From Palaemon carinicauda (Eukaryota; Arthropoda; Malacostraca; Decapoda; Palaemonidae): a stretch of 64,000 nt of DNA. Of the stretch, positions 10,960-22,500 are shown one piece after another. A program made the position numbers and the translations under genes. Under the pieces are notes generated by a model that was not told the DNA's origin, ran no database searches, and saw only the letters and a list, made by a program, of their open reading frames with translations. The DNA lies in NCBI RefSeq assembly GCF_036898095.1, contig NC_090761.1, positions 35,730,168-35,794,167 of the forward strand, given 5' to 3'. The stretch's first letter is position 1, and each line of letters opens with the position of its first letter.

Positions 10960-11091
10960 TTACGCACTAATTATGACCAAGATCATTGCAGGGGAGGGCC
11001 ACACGACACCCCCGGTTAAGTCATCCTTCCTACCACCAGCTGGAGAGAGACAGACACCACCCCACCTAGGGACCTAAACAAAATACAAAAG

Positions 11092-11131
<40 letters not shown>
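11092..11131. repeat. (CT)n microsatellite
   Basis: About 40 bp of CT repeats, 130 bp after the (GA)n tract at 10918. The two can pair as an inverted repeat. Confidence 0.95.
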
Positions 11132-11133
<2 letters not shown>

Positions 11134-12316
11134 GCTAAAATCCAGATTACTAATGCTTACCGACAATGGGATTATGAAGTCGCATGTCACATAGTTGATA
11201 TTTACGTCTAATGGCTTTGCTAAGATAAATAAAAAGATAAAACATATATACATCATAGTTTCGTAAGATGTCCCAGTATTTCTCAATATGCAATAAGGTA
11301 AACTGCATTCTCATCCGTAAAAAATGTGTTCAAAATTTATGGCGTAAAAGAAAAAAAAAATAGCTGAAAAATATCAAATAAAAATAGCTGATGTCATTAG
11401 TTTGAAGCACGTAAGTAGTAAAAAAAAAACTTCTTCAAACAGGTATAAGTAAAATCAATTAGAACAAATAGAAAAAATAATTGCCTAAACAAATACAATT
11501 TACTCAAGTCGCTTGCAATGAAGTTGGGTTTTATTCTTCACAACAGACACGAGAAGTAAAATATTATCCCTTAAAGCACTTTTTATTCAAAACATTTACA
11601 ATCAATTAAGCCTCCCATTACCCAAGAATCCATTCCGTTAAAATTTAGAGATAATTTTCAAAGGTGAAAATGTTACCCTAGACTTGGAAAATCATGTTAA
11701 GAAACAATGTTAAAATGTGTAAAGTTAAATTTCACAAATTAAACTGACAAATAAGCATAGCATACTAGTCTGTTCTATATGTGCCAATAATAATTTGGTC
11801 AGCATCCAATAATACCTTATTCTCTATTCTATGTTAAAATATTTTAATTTTTTCCCATAGTAGATTTCTTATTTGGTCAACAGTTCATACCAATTTAAGC
11901 TTTTCAGAACAATGAGTGCACAATGCGGACGATAACTTATGAACCAAGGAACAAACTTTTATAACAGCTGATGAAAATGGGGGACGATTGTGGTTAGGAA
12001 AACAGGAAACATGAGAAGAAATAAATGTCAAATGTAACTCCACAGGAAACCAAAACAACGCATAGCCACATTTATCCTCCAACTTCTAGATCAAGGATGA
12101 TAACATTGTGCAAAAAAAAAAAAAATCACAGCATTTTCTCTTCACCACAGCGCCATTCATCAATCTTGTAAAAATAGGTTTTTTTCCGTCTAGCACATTA
12201 TTCGACCAATCTCTTTACTGATGAATCTCAATAAAAATCCCATTTATTTTATGGCCATCTTCCTCTCTTAATTCAATTAAGTTACATCTCAATAGGTCGT
12301 TAGTTAAACAGCCAAT
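11132..12316. other. No gene recognised
   Basis: A/T-rich sequence without a supported frame, repeat family or RNA gene. Confidence 0.4.
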
Positions 12317-12560
12317 ATATTATTATTATTATCATTATTACCAACCAAGCTACAACCCTAGCTAGAAAAGCAAGATGCTATAAGCCCAAGGGCTCCAACA
12401 GGGAAAAATTGCCCAGGGAGGAAAGGAAATAAGGAAATAAATAAATGATGAGAATAAATTAGCAATATATCATTCTAAAAACAGTAACAGCGTCAAAACA
12501 GATATGTCCTATATAAACTATTAACAACGTCAAAAACAGATGTCATATATAAACTATAAA
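12317..12560 (-). mobile_element. TAA-tailed dispersed repeat, head fragment
   Basis: An (ATT)n tract is followed by AAGCTACAACCCTAGCTAG, GCTATAAGCCCAAGGGCTCC and a GGAAAGGAAATAAGG segment, then the AACTATTAACAACGTC block. The same order occurs at 14707, 61561 and, inverted, at 18521 and 35285. Taking the TAA/TTA run as the 3' tail, the element is in minus orientation. Confidence 0.75.
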
Positions 12561-12962
12561 AAGACTCATGTCAGCCTGGTCAACATAAAAACATTTGCTC
12601 TGTCTCCCTTTAAGTATTCTTCTCAAAACTGCAAAATGATACGCACTTTCAAATCAACCTGCCGTTACCATTGGACTCACGAGATGAGACCAGCTCAAGC
12701 CACGATCCATCCAACCATTGTTAATCTTCACCCATCCAACCTATTCTTGTCTGGGCCCACTTTCTGAAGCAAAATTCTACCTTTACACCTTCCCCAGTAT
12801 GAAAAATTACCTTAAAGCTCCTTAAATTTTTCAAAAACCTCTAATACCTTTATAATTTACCCCTCCTTTTCCATTTTATTACATTATCTAGATATAGCAT
12901 TAACAATATGACCAGCGACCCGATTACACTAACACTTCTACGCCAAAGTATATACAAATAAT

Positions 12963-12988
12963 GGGTGTCATAGCTCAGTGGCAAAGCA
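12963..12988 (+). other. tRNA-like 5' half with perfect A-box
   Basis: GGGTGTCATAGCTCAGTGGC contains TAGCTCAGTGG, which fits the RNA polymerase III A-box consensus TRGYNNARNGG at every position. No matching anticodon arm, B-box or acceptor 3' strand follows. This is therefore a truncated tRNA relic or SINE head, not a tRNA gene. Confidence 0.4.
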
Positions 12989-13139
12989 ATATATATATCC
13001 AATTTCAGGAACACCACCAAAGTCAAAAAAATTTATGAAACCCCATGGGCAGAGTAACACTCTTCCTTATTCAAATTTTATACATTTTCTGCAAGGAGGA
13101 AAAGCTTATGGTGAAAATTGTACCTTGCATACTTCTCTA

Positions 13140-13364
13140 CGCTCTCCTCTCTCTCTCTCTCTCTCCTCTCTCTTTCTCTCCACGTAGATGCATATACAGT
13201 ATATTATATATATATATATATGCATATACATCTATATATGTATATATATAGATATTATATATATAAATATATATATATATATATTATATATGCATATACA
13301 TTTATATATGTATGTATGTATGTATGTATGTGTGTGTTATATATATATATATATATATACATAC
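13140..13364. repeat. (CT)n and (TA)n/(GTAT)n microsatellite cluster
   Basis: A CT tract (13142-13180) is followed by interrupted TA repeats with TATG/GTAT variants up to about 13364. Poly-Tyr-Ile frames on the plus strand here are artefacts. Confidence 0.9.
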
Positions 13365-14046
13365 ATGATTTGGTCACAAATAACTTAGTTTGTGAGTCGT
13401 TGGGGTCATCTCAATGACCTCTTCTGCCGCCATCGTTCGAGTCATAGACCTGGAGTCATCACGTACTGACGTCGAGAGGCTGTTGCCTTCTCATGTTTGA
13501 TGACTAGTTCGTTTTTCTGTCGCCTACTTGTCGTAGCAGGCACAAGGGGGTCGGAGACCGCTCTGCTCTCATTTCGACGAGGGGACCCCTACCTAGGATA
13601 CCCCAGGCAAGACCATGGATCACGCCTCGTTAGGCTACTATGAATGCCTTGGATAGTTTTGAAGAGAGCCACAATTAAGGGCTGACGTCCTTCCCGGTTT
13701 TTGCCCCGGGGTTTCGAAAGATAAGCCTTTGATACCTGTAGTTTTTATTATAAAGTAAAGTAAATTAATTTGGACTTGGTCTCCGTGGGTTATGGTCTCA
13801 GCCCTAACATAAATGTGTATTAATTATTGTGAGAGCACTATTCAGTAGTCAGTTAAGAATATAAGAGAAAAATTTTGTCGAAGCTACCATTGATAAATTG
13901 ACGTTAGAAAATTATATCCAGTGCTCATAGGAAAGTTGTAATTATCTTTTTGTCAAAATACCATTAGTTGAAGGATCAGATTAGCCTCTGACTATCCGAG
14001 CCTTCAGAACTATATTTATGAATTTATTCGTCTGTGATTTGGGACA

Positions 14047-14047
<1 letters not shown>
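13365..14047. other. No gene recognised; moderately G/C-rich block
   Basis: 13376-13740 is compositionally distinct (richer in G/C) and reads like part of a dispersed repeat (TTGCCCCGGGGTTTCGAAAG near 13700), but it occurs once here and I cannot name it. Confidence 0.35.
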
Positions 14048-14080
<33 letters not shown>

Positions 14081-14113
14081 ATATATATATATATAAATAT
14101 ATATATGTATATA

Positions 14114-14147
<34 letters not shown>

Positions 14148-14159
14148 CTTATATAATAA

Positions 14160-14198
<39 letters not shown>

Positions 14199-14211
14199 CT
14201 TTAATAATAAA
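14048..14211. repeat. (TA)n microsatellite
   Basis: Long interrupted TA repeat with AAATA and ATAAT interruptions. The Tyr/Ile frame on the minus strand is an artefact. Confidence 0.95.
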
Positions 14212-14416
14212 TATATGCGAGTGTTATCCATTCCTTAAATGTCAACTTTTTATTCTCTTATGAAAGTTCTGTTATTAAAAAAAAAATGGAAAAATTAAAT
14301 TTTTCCCAAAAAGGTTCGAGGTCTTTTTTCTCTTATGTTTCTATTTCCTGTTTGAAAAACGCATATCTCTGAATCTCCAAGAATAATGTTTTTAAAGCGC
14401 AAAAGAATTCTTCAAT

Positions 14417-14485
<69 letters not shown>
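14417..14485. repeat. (GA)n microsatellite
   Basis: GA repeat with two GGAG interruptions. Confidence 0.95.
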
Positions 14486-14488
<3 letters not shown>

Positions 14489-14706
14489 ATGAACGTCATC
14501 AGAAAATAGACGAAATAGAGGGGAAACAAGACAGAAATGTTAAGAGGCCCGACACAGGTGCCCCTTATGAGACCAAATGATAAACGAAGGCTACGACAGA
14601 TGGTTGCCAATTGGCACTTGACATTCCTGCAGATGTCGGAACTTTAAATCCGCCCCTATGATGACACCTCTGTCTTTGTCTATTTGTGCGCAACTGGTGT
14701 GTTACA

Positions 14707-15150
14707 TCTGATGTTATTTTTATTATTATTATTATTATTCTATTATTATTATTATCATCATTATTATTATTATTATCAGTATTATTATTATTGCTATTAT
14801 TATTATCATTACTATTATTATTAGCAAAGCTACGACCCTAGTTGGAAAAGCCAGTACGCTATAAGCCCAAGGGCTCCAAGTAAAATGGCTTAGTGAGGAA
14901 GCAGATAGAATAGTGTGCTTGAGTGTACTCTCAAGCAAGAGAATTCTAACCCAAGACAGTGGAAGACCATTGTACAGAGGCTATGGCACTACCCAAGACT
15001 AGAGAAACATGGTTTGAATTTGGGAGTGTCATCGTAGAAGAGCTGTTTACCATATCTAAAGTTTCTTCTACCCTTACCAAGAGGAAAGTAGCCAATGAAC
15101 AATCACAGAGCAGTAAATAACCCCTTGAGGGAAGATTCGTCAATCAGATG
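14707..15150 (-). mobile_element. TAA-tailed dispersed repeat, most complete copy
   Basis: (ATT)n at 14715-14822 leads into AGCAAAGCTACGACCCTAG, GCTATAAGCCCAAGGGCTCC, a TCAAGCAAGAGAATTCTAAC block, GACAGTGGAAGACCATTGT, GGCTATGGCACTACCCAAG and AAGAGGAAAGTAGCCAATGA. It ends near TAACCCCTTGAGGG. This copy joins the head seen at 12317 and 61561 to the body seen at 8013, so all belong to one element of at least 440 bp. No coding capacity is seen. The orientation assumes the TAA/TTA tract is the 3' tail. Confidence 0.8.
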
Positions 15151-16743
15151 TACATTCAGTACATGGCACAAGACACATTCCCACTGCTGTTTGATCGCAC
15201 AGGATCCAAACCTTTATTGAGCATGCATTTCTTGTCAGCCATGTCCTGAATTCTAGCAGGAGCATTATCGTTGCACAACTACCTCTCAAGAAACTTCAAG
15301 GTGACTCAAGACGATCAAGGAATGTATGTTCTTCCGAAATCAAATAAAAGGAAGTCCTCAGACTCAGAAATTGTGTAATTTTAAATATATTTACTAACAA
15401 ATTAGATCATCAAGTTAGTTTCTTTTACAATCTGCCCTCTGCAAATCCTTTTCATATATTCGGAAACTATTGGAAGATGCGGGTAAACTTGCTAGGATGG
15501 TTCATCGTTACAGAGTAATCGAAATCACCCCATTCCTATTTACTTTGGGATAAAACACCTCAAGTTGTCTTATAAACAGTTTGCTGGTCAGTCACTCTTT
15601 TTTTTCTATAACTGGCACTAACCTATCAAGTTAATGCAAAAGCATAAGGTGAGAAAGATATATCTGAAATAATGCAAAAAAATTCATATCAATAAGAATA
15701 AAAACTCAAAATAAAAAGTAGAAACGACAACAATTATAATAACACTTTTAATAGAATTATAACAATATCCTCTTTTGAACACCTGTACATCTTTATACAG
15801 GTGTAGCACATCATTCTTAATAAAAACTGATTTGATTAAATAACCGTCCCCCCCCCCTCTCTCTCTCTCTCTCTCTTTCAGACACGAACACATACATATT
15901 TTCAATGAACAACAAATGCATTATTGGCCGTTTTGAAGAGCAAGTTTTGTGAAGCTCGTGAACATACATGAGAACAGAGAAAAAACATCTCCACAACTTT
16001 TTCATGAACCTCATAGAAAATAAAAAGACAATTTAAAAAAGCAAATTAAAAACTCTTCATAATTAAAAGGATATTTCCCAATCCCTTATATAGCAAACGC
16101 CATCAGAAATTAATCATATCCTTTTTACAGTTTCCTTTGACTTGCACTTTACCAAGTGAAGGAAATAACAACTTATCAAATTAATTTCAATAAATCTATT
16201 CCTGATTCTTTTTCATTAATTCTGGGAAGGGCCTAAACTTAGTAACACCCCCCCACACACACATACACAAAAAAAAATTTTTTTTTTTTACCCTTTGTTT
16301 TGTCTACTTTTCTTGTCCTGGCACCCTGTATTTTTAATAAGTAGTCTTACAACTTTTTAATGAGGAACCTAAACTGGTGATGGTAATTTTTCTAAATAGA
16401 CAAAACACCCAATAAATGGGTCGTCAATGATATTGATTATTGTTACGCTAGATAACGTAACATATAATCAATCGATGTACTCAACAGGAAACGGTAATTT
16501 TCATGTTTCAATCACCTTAGTTTGACAAAGATCAATATTACAAAACGCCTTTCTACTCCCTTCCCAAAGCCAAACCAAATAAAGACTTTCCTTTCTCATT
16601 TCTTCATAACTGTTTTTAACCCCCCCCAAAAAAAAAAAAAAACATACCGGTTTTCTTTCCTTTGAAGATGTTGCAAAAGAAAGCAAAAAGTATGATGAGT
16701 ATTCTTTTATCTTTCTAAAAAAACAAAGCTAATGTCAAGCTCC
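15151..16743. other. No gene recognised; short simple repeats
   Basis: Contains (CT)n at 15857-15878 preceded by ten C, a C/CA-rich stretch near 16246-16270, and a palindromic GTTACGCTAGATAACGTAAC at 16442-16461. No supported gene. Confidence 0.4.
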
Positions 16744-17045
16744 CATGTCATTTAAAGGTTTAAATGCCGCATTGAATGACAGAAGCAAAGGACAGTGACA
16801 ATGCCCTAGAGACTGACCATCTATCCATATGATCACTCAAGAATCCTCTCCACCCAAGCTAGGACCAGGAAGGGCCAGGCATTGGCTGCTGATGACTCAG
16901 CAGGTAGACCTATAGGCTCTCCCAACCCCACATCCTTAGCTCACAAGGATGATGAGGTTACAGACATTACAAGATACTCTCGAGGTCGAACAGGTCTCGA
17001 TCTCCCGTCCAGTAGAATGGCAGGTAGGGACGCTTCCAATAAGCC
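16744..17045 (-). mobile_element. tRNA-derived SINE, minus orientation
   Basis: The segment runs from TTTAAAGGTTTAAATGCC (3' end) through AGGACAGTGACAATGCCCTA, AGCTAGGACCAGGAAGGG and GGCATTGGCTGCTGATGACT to a tRNA-like 5' part near TCCAATAAGCCACCACAAC. On the minus strand the 5' part reads GTGGCTTATTGGAAGCGTCC, and a B-box-like GGAGATCGAGACC lies about 50 bp on. The same element is at 22200-22500 and 36880-37135. Confidence 0.7.
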
Positions 17046-17360
17046 ACCACAACATTAATTTTAAAATAGAAACACCACCTTAATCTTTCATATTCCCTTT
17101 GAAAACGAGGCAAATGAAAAAAACACGTATTTCATGATTCCCTTTAAAGCAAAGGATATAACAAAACGCCTTTCCATGATGCCACTGAAAACAAAGCAAA
17201 GAACAAGATTATTTTCCTCGAGAACGAAGAACAAATTGAAAGATTGAAAGAGATTAATCAACACTGTTATTAAAACACCTCTCCCAAACAGGAGCCACCT
17301 GCATATGATTTAGTATATAATTAACCCCGTTAACAACGCCGCCATACCTAAGAAACTAAG

Positions 17361-17392
17361 ACAATGTTAGAGCATACGTTTGTAAGGAGCAG

Positions 17393-17490
<98 letters not shown>

Positions 17491-17560
17491 CATTGTTCCA
17501 GTAAAATCTATGCCATCAAAACATGTAAGATAAATCTATGCCATCAAAACATGTAAGATA

Positions 17561-17641
<81 letters not shown>

Positions 17642-17692
17642 CTCTCCTTTGGCCCTGAGTACAATGTTAGAGCATACGTTTGTAAGGAGCAG

Positions 17693-17769
<77 letters not shown>

Positions 17770-17906
17770 CATTGTTCCAGTAAAATCTATGCCATCAAAA
17801 CATGTAAGATAAATCTATGCCATCAAAACATGTAAGATAACCTCTCTCTCTCTCTCTCTCCTTTGGCCCTGAGTACAATGTTAGAGCATACGTTTGTAAG
17901 GAGCAG

Positions 17907-17973
<67 letters not shown>

Positions 17974-18043
17974 CATTGTTCCAGTAAAATCTATGCCATC
18001 AAAACATGTAAGATAAATCTATGCCATCAAAACATGTAAGATA

Positions 18044-18131
<88 letters not shown>

Positions 18132-18140
18132 CTTTGGCCC
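17361..18140. repeat. Threefold macro-repeat of (GA)n and (CT)n arms
   Basis: Three head-to-tail copies start near 17363, 17661 and 17876. Each has the unique segment ACAATGTTAGAGCATACGTT, a (GA)n run of about 60-90 bp, and a spacer with a duplicated ATCTATGCCATCAAAACATG. A (CT)n run of 18-90 bp then follows, ending CCTTTGGCCCTGAGTAC. Each unit therefore holds a long purine tract followed by its reverse complement and could fold into a hairpin. Copies differ almost only in the length of the dinucleotide runs. Confidence 0.9.
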
Positions 18141-18520
18141 TGAGTACAAAAATTCATACATCAGAACACTAAAATCTGGTCAAAGAACTTCAAGAATCGC
18201 GGCCTGTCCATAACTTTGACTTCAGATTACGTCGCTTAACGAAGACAACATCCTGAAGGGATAAATCAACTTAAAACACAATGCATTATTCTTACAGGAA
18301 GTTAAAACCCAGTTTTTCTTTCCATTTCCTCCATATTTACACACTGGATGAGGTCATTAAGTTAACATCCTTTTGGCCTCAGCGGAAATACCAACGCAAA
18401 CAGCGATACAAAGAGCTAGTGTAAACTGCGACTATCGTTAAAAGTATCAAGGCATTTTTCGTCGTTGACATAACTGGAATTAAGTAGGGCAGGCTTTGGA
18501 TGGGGCAAATACAAAGGACT
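18141..18520. other. No gene recognised
   Basis: Unique-looking sequence between the macro-repeat and a dispersed repeat. I see no feature in it. Confidence 0.4.
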
Positions 18521-18952
18521 GTCTTTATCCCTTTCTTCTCTCAAGGGGTTAACTATTGCACTGTAATTATTCGGTGGCTACTTTCCTCTTAGTAAAGGTA
18601 GAAGAGACTCTTTAGCTATGGTAAGCAGTTCTTCTAGGAGAACACTCCAAAATCAAACCATTGATCTCTAGCCTTGGGTAGTGCCTTAGCCTATGTACCA
18701 TGGTCTTCCACTGTCTTAGGTTAGAGTCCTCTTGCTTGACGGTACACTCGGGCACACTATTCTATCTGATTTCTCTTCCTCTTGTTTTGTTAAAGTTTTT
18801 ATAGTTTATATATGAAATATTTATTTCAATGTTGTTACTGTTCTAAAAATATTCTATTTTTCCTCGTTTCCTTTCCTCAATGGGCTATTTTCCCTCTTGG
18901 AACCCCTAGGCTTATAGCATCCTGCTTTTCCAACTAGGCTGTAGCTTAGAAA

Positions 18953-19003
<51 letters not shown>
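18521..19003 (+). mobile_element. TAA-tailed dispersed repeat
   Basis: The reverse complement of the 14707 copy: CAAGGGGTTAACTATTGCAC, GGTGGCTACTTTCCTCTTAG, ACCATGGTCTTCCACTGTCT, then CTTATAGCATCCTGCTTTTC, GGCTGTAGCTTAGAAAG and a (TAA)n tail at 18955-19003. The tail at the end opposite the body makes this the full 3' half. It is the best copy for defining the tail junction (AGTAATAATAAT). Confidence 0.8.
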
Positions 19004-19006
<3 letters not shown>

Positions 19007-19319
19007 GCTTCCATGGCAACCTCACAACAGACCTCTGTGGTCTGGTGTGAGTAGCGCTGGACCTCAATGATGCTTGATTGATCACTAATAATTAGGCAGT
19101 CATTAACCACATTGTCTAAATATCTTTAATGTAAATGAATAGAGAAGACCACTCAGTGTGACTCAATGCCGAATGAGGTCAAGGATTAGACTCAAAAAGG
19201 TAATTGCAATAATTGTAAAGGGGAGGGATATCCCCCAAAAATAATCATTTATTAGAGTTATTAGTGCCATACCTTTATCTGCAATTAAATTCAACTCAAT
19301 AGGCGTACTTTAAACACGT

Positions 19320-19359
19320 ATTATCATTATCATCATCATCATCATCATCATTATCACTA

Positions 19360-19446
<87 letters not shown>

Positions 19447-19488
19447 TTCTAAATGCGTAAACATTCATTTGAAACAAGTTTAAAAGGC

Positions 19489-19537
<49 letters not shown>

Positions 19538-19590
19538 TTTATTGTTCTAAATGCGTAAACATTCATTTGAAACAATTTTAAAAGGCTAAT
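19320..19590. repeat. (ATC)n-(ATT)n-(AGT)n compound array with duplicated linker
   Basis: Trinucleotide runs of CAT, ATT and AGT cover 19320-19445. A linker with TAAATGCGTAAACATTCATT follows, then a second (AGT)n at 19490-19537 and a second copy of the same linker to about 19588. The duplication of linker plus AGT run suggests slippage or unequal exchange. Confidence 0.9.
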
Positions 19591-19910
19591 GACTTGCAAG
19601 GAAGCGCCAGCACTTCCTTATAAACGGTTCATTATCATACAAAAATATAATTAACTAAAGAGTAAAAAGGAAACGAAGGAAATAACAATAATATAAAAGA
19701 AAAATAAGATAAAGATCCGACAACGTATTCACACAAAAAAAATCGTATTATTGCGAAGGATTTGAAGATACAATGGCACAAAGACATTAATATCAAGAGG
19801 AGCATATCCACAATGATGCCTATTCAACTTCAAAGACAGGTTCAAAGGTACACCAAAAATCAACAGATGTGTTCTTTAAACTTATGGGAAGAATACATAA
19901 AATAACTTTC

Positions 19911-19913
<3 letters not shown>

Positions 19914-19943
<30 letters not shown>
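19914..19943. repeat. (CAA)n microsatellite
   Basis: About ten CAA triplets. Poly-Leu and poly-Cys minus-strand frames here are artefacts. Confidence 0.95.
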
Positions 19944-20339
19944 ATAAGGTATGCAAGTCTCGTAAATTCTGAACAAAATTGAAGAGGGAGAGATGGATAA
20001 AAAAAATGTGGGAAATTGAAATAAGATCGAGGGGTAAGATTCAAGTGGAAGGAACAAGAGAGGAATGAGAAAATAAGTGTGGAAAAGTTCCATCTGGAGA
20101 GAGATAAAAAAGAAAGAGGTGGGAGATTGATCAAAAAATACATATGAAGAAATAGATACAAGACAGACTAGGGGGAGTGAATTACGAATAAGGAAGGAAA
20201 AGGGAATAAAAAGGAAAGAGAAAAAAGAGAGTAAAATCGAGATATAGAATAAGAAGAGATTGGATGGAAAATATACGAGTAAGCAGAACAACCAAAGTAA
20301 GGAGGAAATTGACAAATGGGGTAGGGGGAGAGGAGGTCG

Positions 20340-20560
20340 AGAGACATATGCCTGTGATTCATTCAAGCTTCATCATACCCCTCACCTCCTAGTCTCCCCT
20401 GCAACTCTGTTTCACTCCGCTCCCCAGCCTCCATCCCCCGGGTCCTCCCACTCTTCTAGAGCACCCCTGCAGCGCCTCGACTTACAGCGGGAGAAAAGAC
20501 GCTACATTGAGAGACTGATACCTAGGCAAGGCATAACCCGGCTACGCTCGGACGCAAAAG
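20340..20560. other. Isolated G/C-rich block, unexplained
   Basis: A C-rich, CpG-containing island in otherwise A/T-rich DNA. A plus-strand frame reads Ser/Pro-rich then a charged stretch (LQREKRRYIERLIPRQG), and the minus strand offers a donor-like AGGAG|GTGAGG near 20384. It could be an untranslated exon, promoter or coding exon, but no family is recognised. Confidence 0.25.
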
Positions 20561-22199
20561 TTAAAGTGATTCTTGATAAAAACACATCAATCTATTAATA
20601 AACTAAAGTTACGAATGATTAAAATACACTGTAAGTAATAACCAACGATACGGTATCCAAAGTATTCATAAACTAAGGTTTCGTGATTAAGGCATTTAAT
20701 TGAATCAATAAATACTATGTGCTAAGAACACTAAATCTAGCATACCTAAATTTAGTATATAAATACAAAATATAAAGAACACAATATACAATTAGTAATC
20801 AAGTTTTTCGATAAAGAATATGAATAAACAATCGATGTTGAAAAATTCATGAATCAAACGAATAGCAACAGAATACAGGAGATAATAAAGCGTAAAACAA
20901 TTCACAGACAAACGTTTATGAAACACCAAAACCCAATGTATACAATAGTAAATACATAGCGGATGTACACAATTCCTACGACACCGTATTCATACACATA
21001 TGTATTTTGATTTTGATAAAAAAAAATGCACTGTAGCTGAAATAATTATAAACATAAACCGAAAAGAACACAAAGAAACTTTGATAAAGAAGGATAAAAT
21101 ACTAACACCTTTCATTTATCACCAATATTTAATGATGAAAGTATACTTATCATAAGCTTGCTTCGTTACCAAAACAAGTTCGTACGTGACAACATGGTGT
21201 ACTTACTAAAAAAAATATATATATTGCATTTAAATAAATACACAGAACTAATGAAAATATAATGCAGTATGATATAATGTAGTATGATAAACAACACCTA
21301 TTGGTATTTAATTCAGCCCAAACTTCTTTTAAGTTAAACCCAAGATATAAACCTTTGAAGAAGAGAGGAATTCAAAATCAGTATCTAGAAATGAACAGAA
21401 GTTGCATGTGGGGGGAGGCAAACAAAGAGAGCAAGAAAAAACTTTCTCGATCCCCTACTACATTTAAAAAGACCGAGTAATTTTCAAAGGTAAAACCATA
21501 TAGGATAACAGTATGTACTATGCCAATGTTGGGAATCCAATGCATAAACACATGACGTGTTACTTGAAACTAATAATAGCTATTGATATTTGCATTAGGC
21601 ATTCTAACAGCTCCTCGCAAAGCTTTCACTTACACCTTATTATCTCCCTTATATGATGAAGGGCAAGTGTCTGGCTATCAATTTATATACATACTGTATA
21701 CTGTAATTTTCCAGTCACGCTCAGGGGGGAGAGGAGTAGTCATACCCACTGGTAAAAAGTAGGTATCCTGAAAGGTACACTCAGACCACACTCTCCAACA
21801 AATTACCAAATCAGCATGTTGTAGTTAAAAAGGGGGAAGGGGTCAGAAGGGTTGAATTTGTATATGGGTGTGTGTGCACTTCTATCTAAATATTTAGACT
21901 TCATTTTTTATAGCTTGGGTACAGTTGTTGTACTATACTGTATTGATGAACTCATAATACTCTTACTGCAAACAAATTAAACATATTAAGCTACTATTTT
22001 ATAACTACAAAATATACAATATAAATAAGACACAATACCTAACTGAAGGTGAATGCAGACTGGTACCTTGTCCAAATTCTAGATAGAAAAAACAAAACAA
22101 CAACAACATGGGAATAGCACAACATTACTCCAATTGCAAATAATACTACCTTAGAAAGAAACATCTCAGTAGGAACATATCCTTCAACTCAAATATAAT
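20561..22199. other. No gene recognised
   Basis: A/T-rich sequence without supported frames, named repeats or RNA genes. Confidence 0.4.
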
Positions 22200-22500
22200 G
22201 TAGCCTATTGGAAACATCCCTGTCTAGCAATCTGCCGCATGGAAGTTCGAGACCAGTTCAAGCTTAATAGTTTCTAGCACTGTACTGTCTACACCCTTAC
22301 CAACCTTGTGAGCTAGGGATGGGGGGTTTGCAGGGAGCCTATAAGTCTACCTGTTGAGCCATCAGCAGCCATTGCCTGGCCAGCTTTGGTCCTAGGTTGA
22401 TGGAGAGGGGAGGCTTAGGCACTGATCATAGGGTCAGTCTCTCGGACATTGTCCTGTCCCTTGCCTCTGCCATTCACAAAGGACCTTTATATATGACTGT
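22200..22500 (+). mobile_element. tRNA-derived SINE, plus orientation
   Basis: Begins TGTAGCCTATTGGAAACATC (A-box-like), then GGAAGTTCGAGACCAGTTC (B-box-like, compare GGTTCGANTCC) about 45 bp later. It continues with ACCTTGTGAGCTAGGGATGG, AGCAGCCATTGCCTGGCC, GGTCCTAGGTTGATGGAGAG, CATTGTCCTGTCCCTTGCC and TCTGCCATTCA. Spacing of the two boxes suits an internal RNA polymerase III promoter. The element has no coding capacity. Confidence 0.7.

Noticed and set aside
12963..13040. A tRNA gene
   Set aside because: Perfect A-box but no anticodon arm, T-arm or acceptor pairing downstream.
16442..16461. Palindrome GTTACGCTAGATAACGTAAC as an operator
   Set aside because: Single short inverted repeat in A/T-rich DNA with no gene nearby.
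19820..20366. Minus-strand hydrophobic frames of 113 and 168 codons
   Set aside because: Pyrimidine-rich strand gives Leu/Phe/Ser-rich frames in two registers; no family motifs, and poly-Cys or poly-Leu from a CAA repeat.
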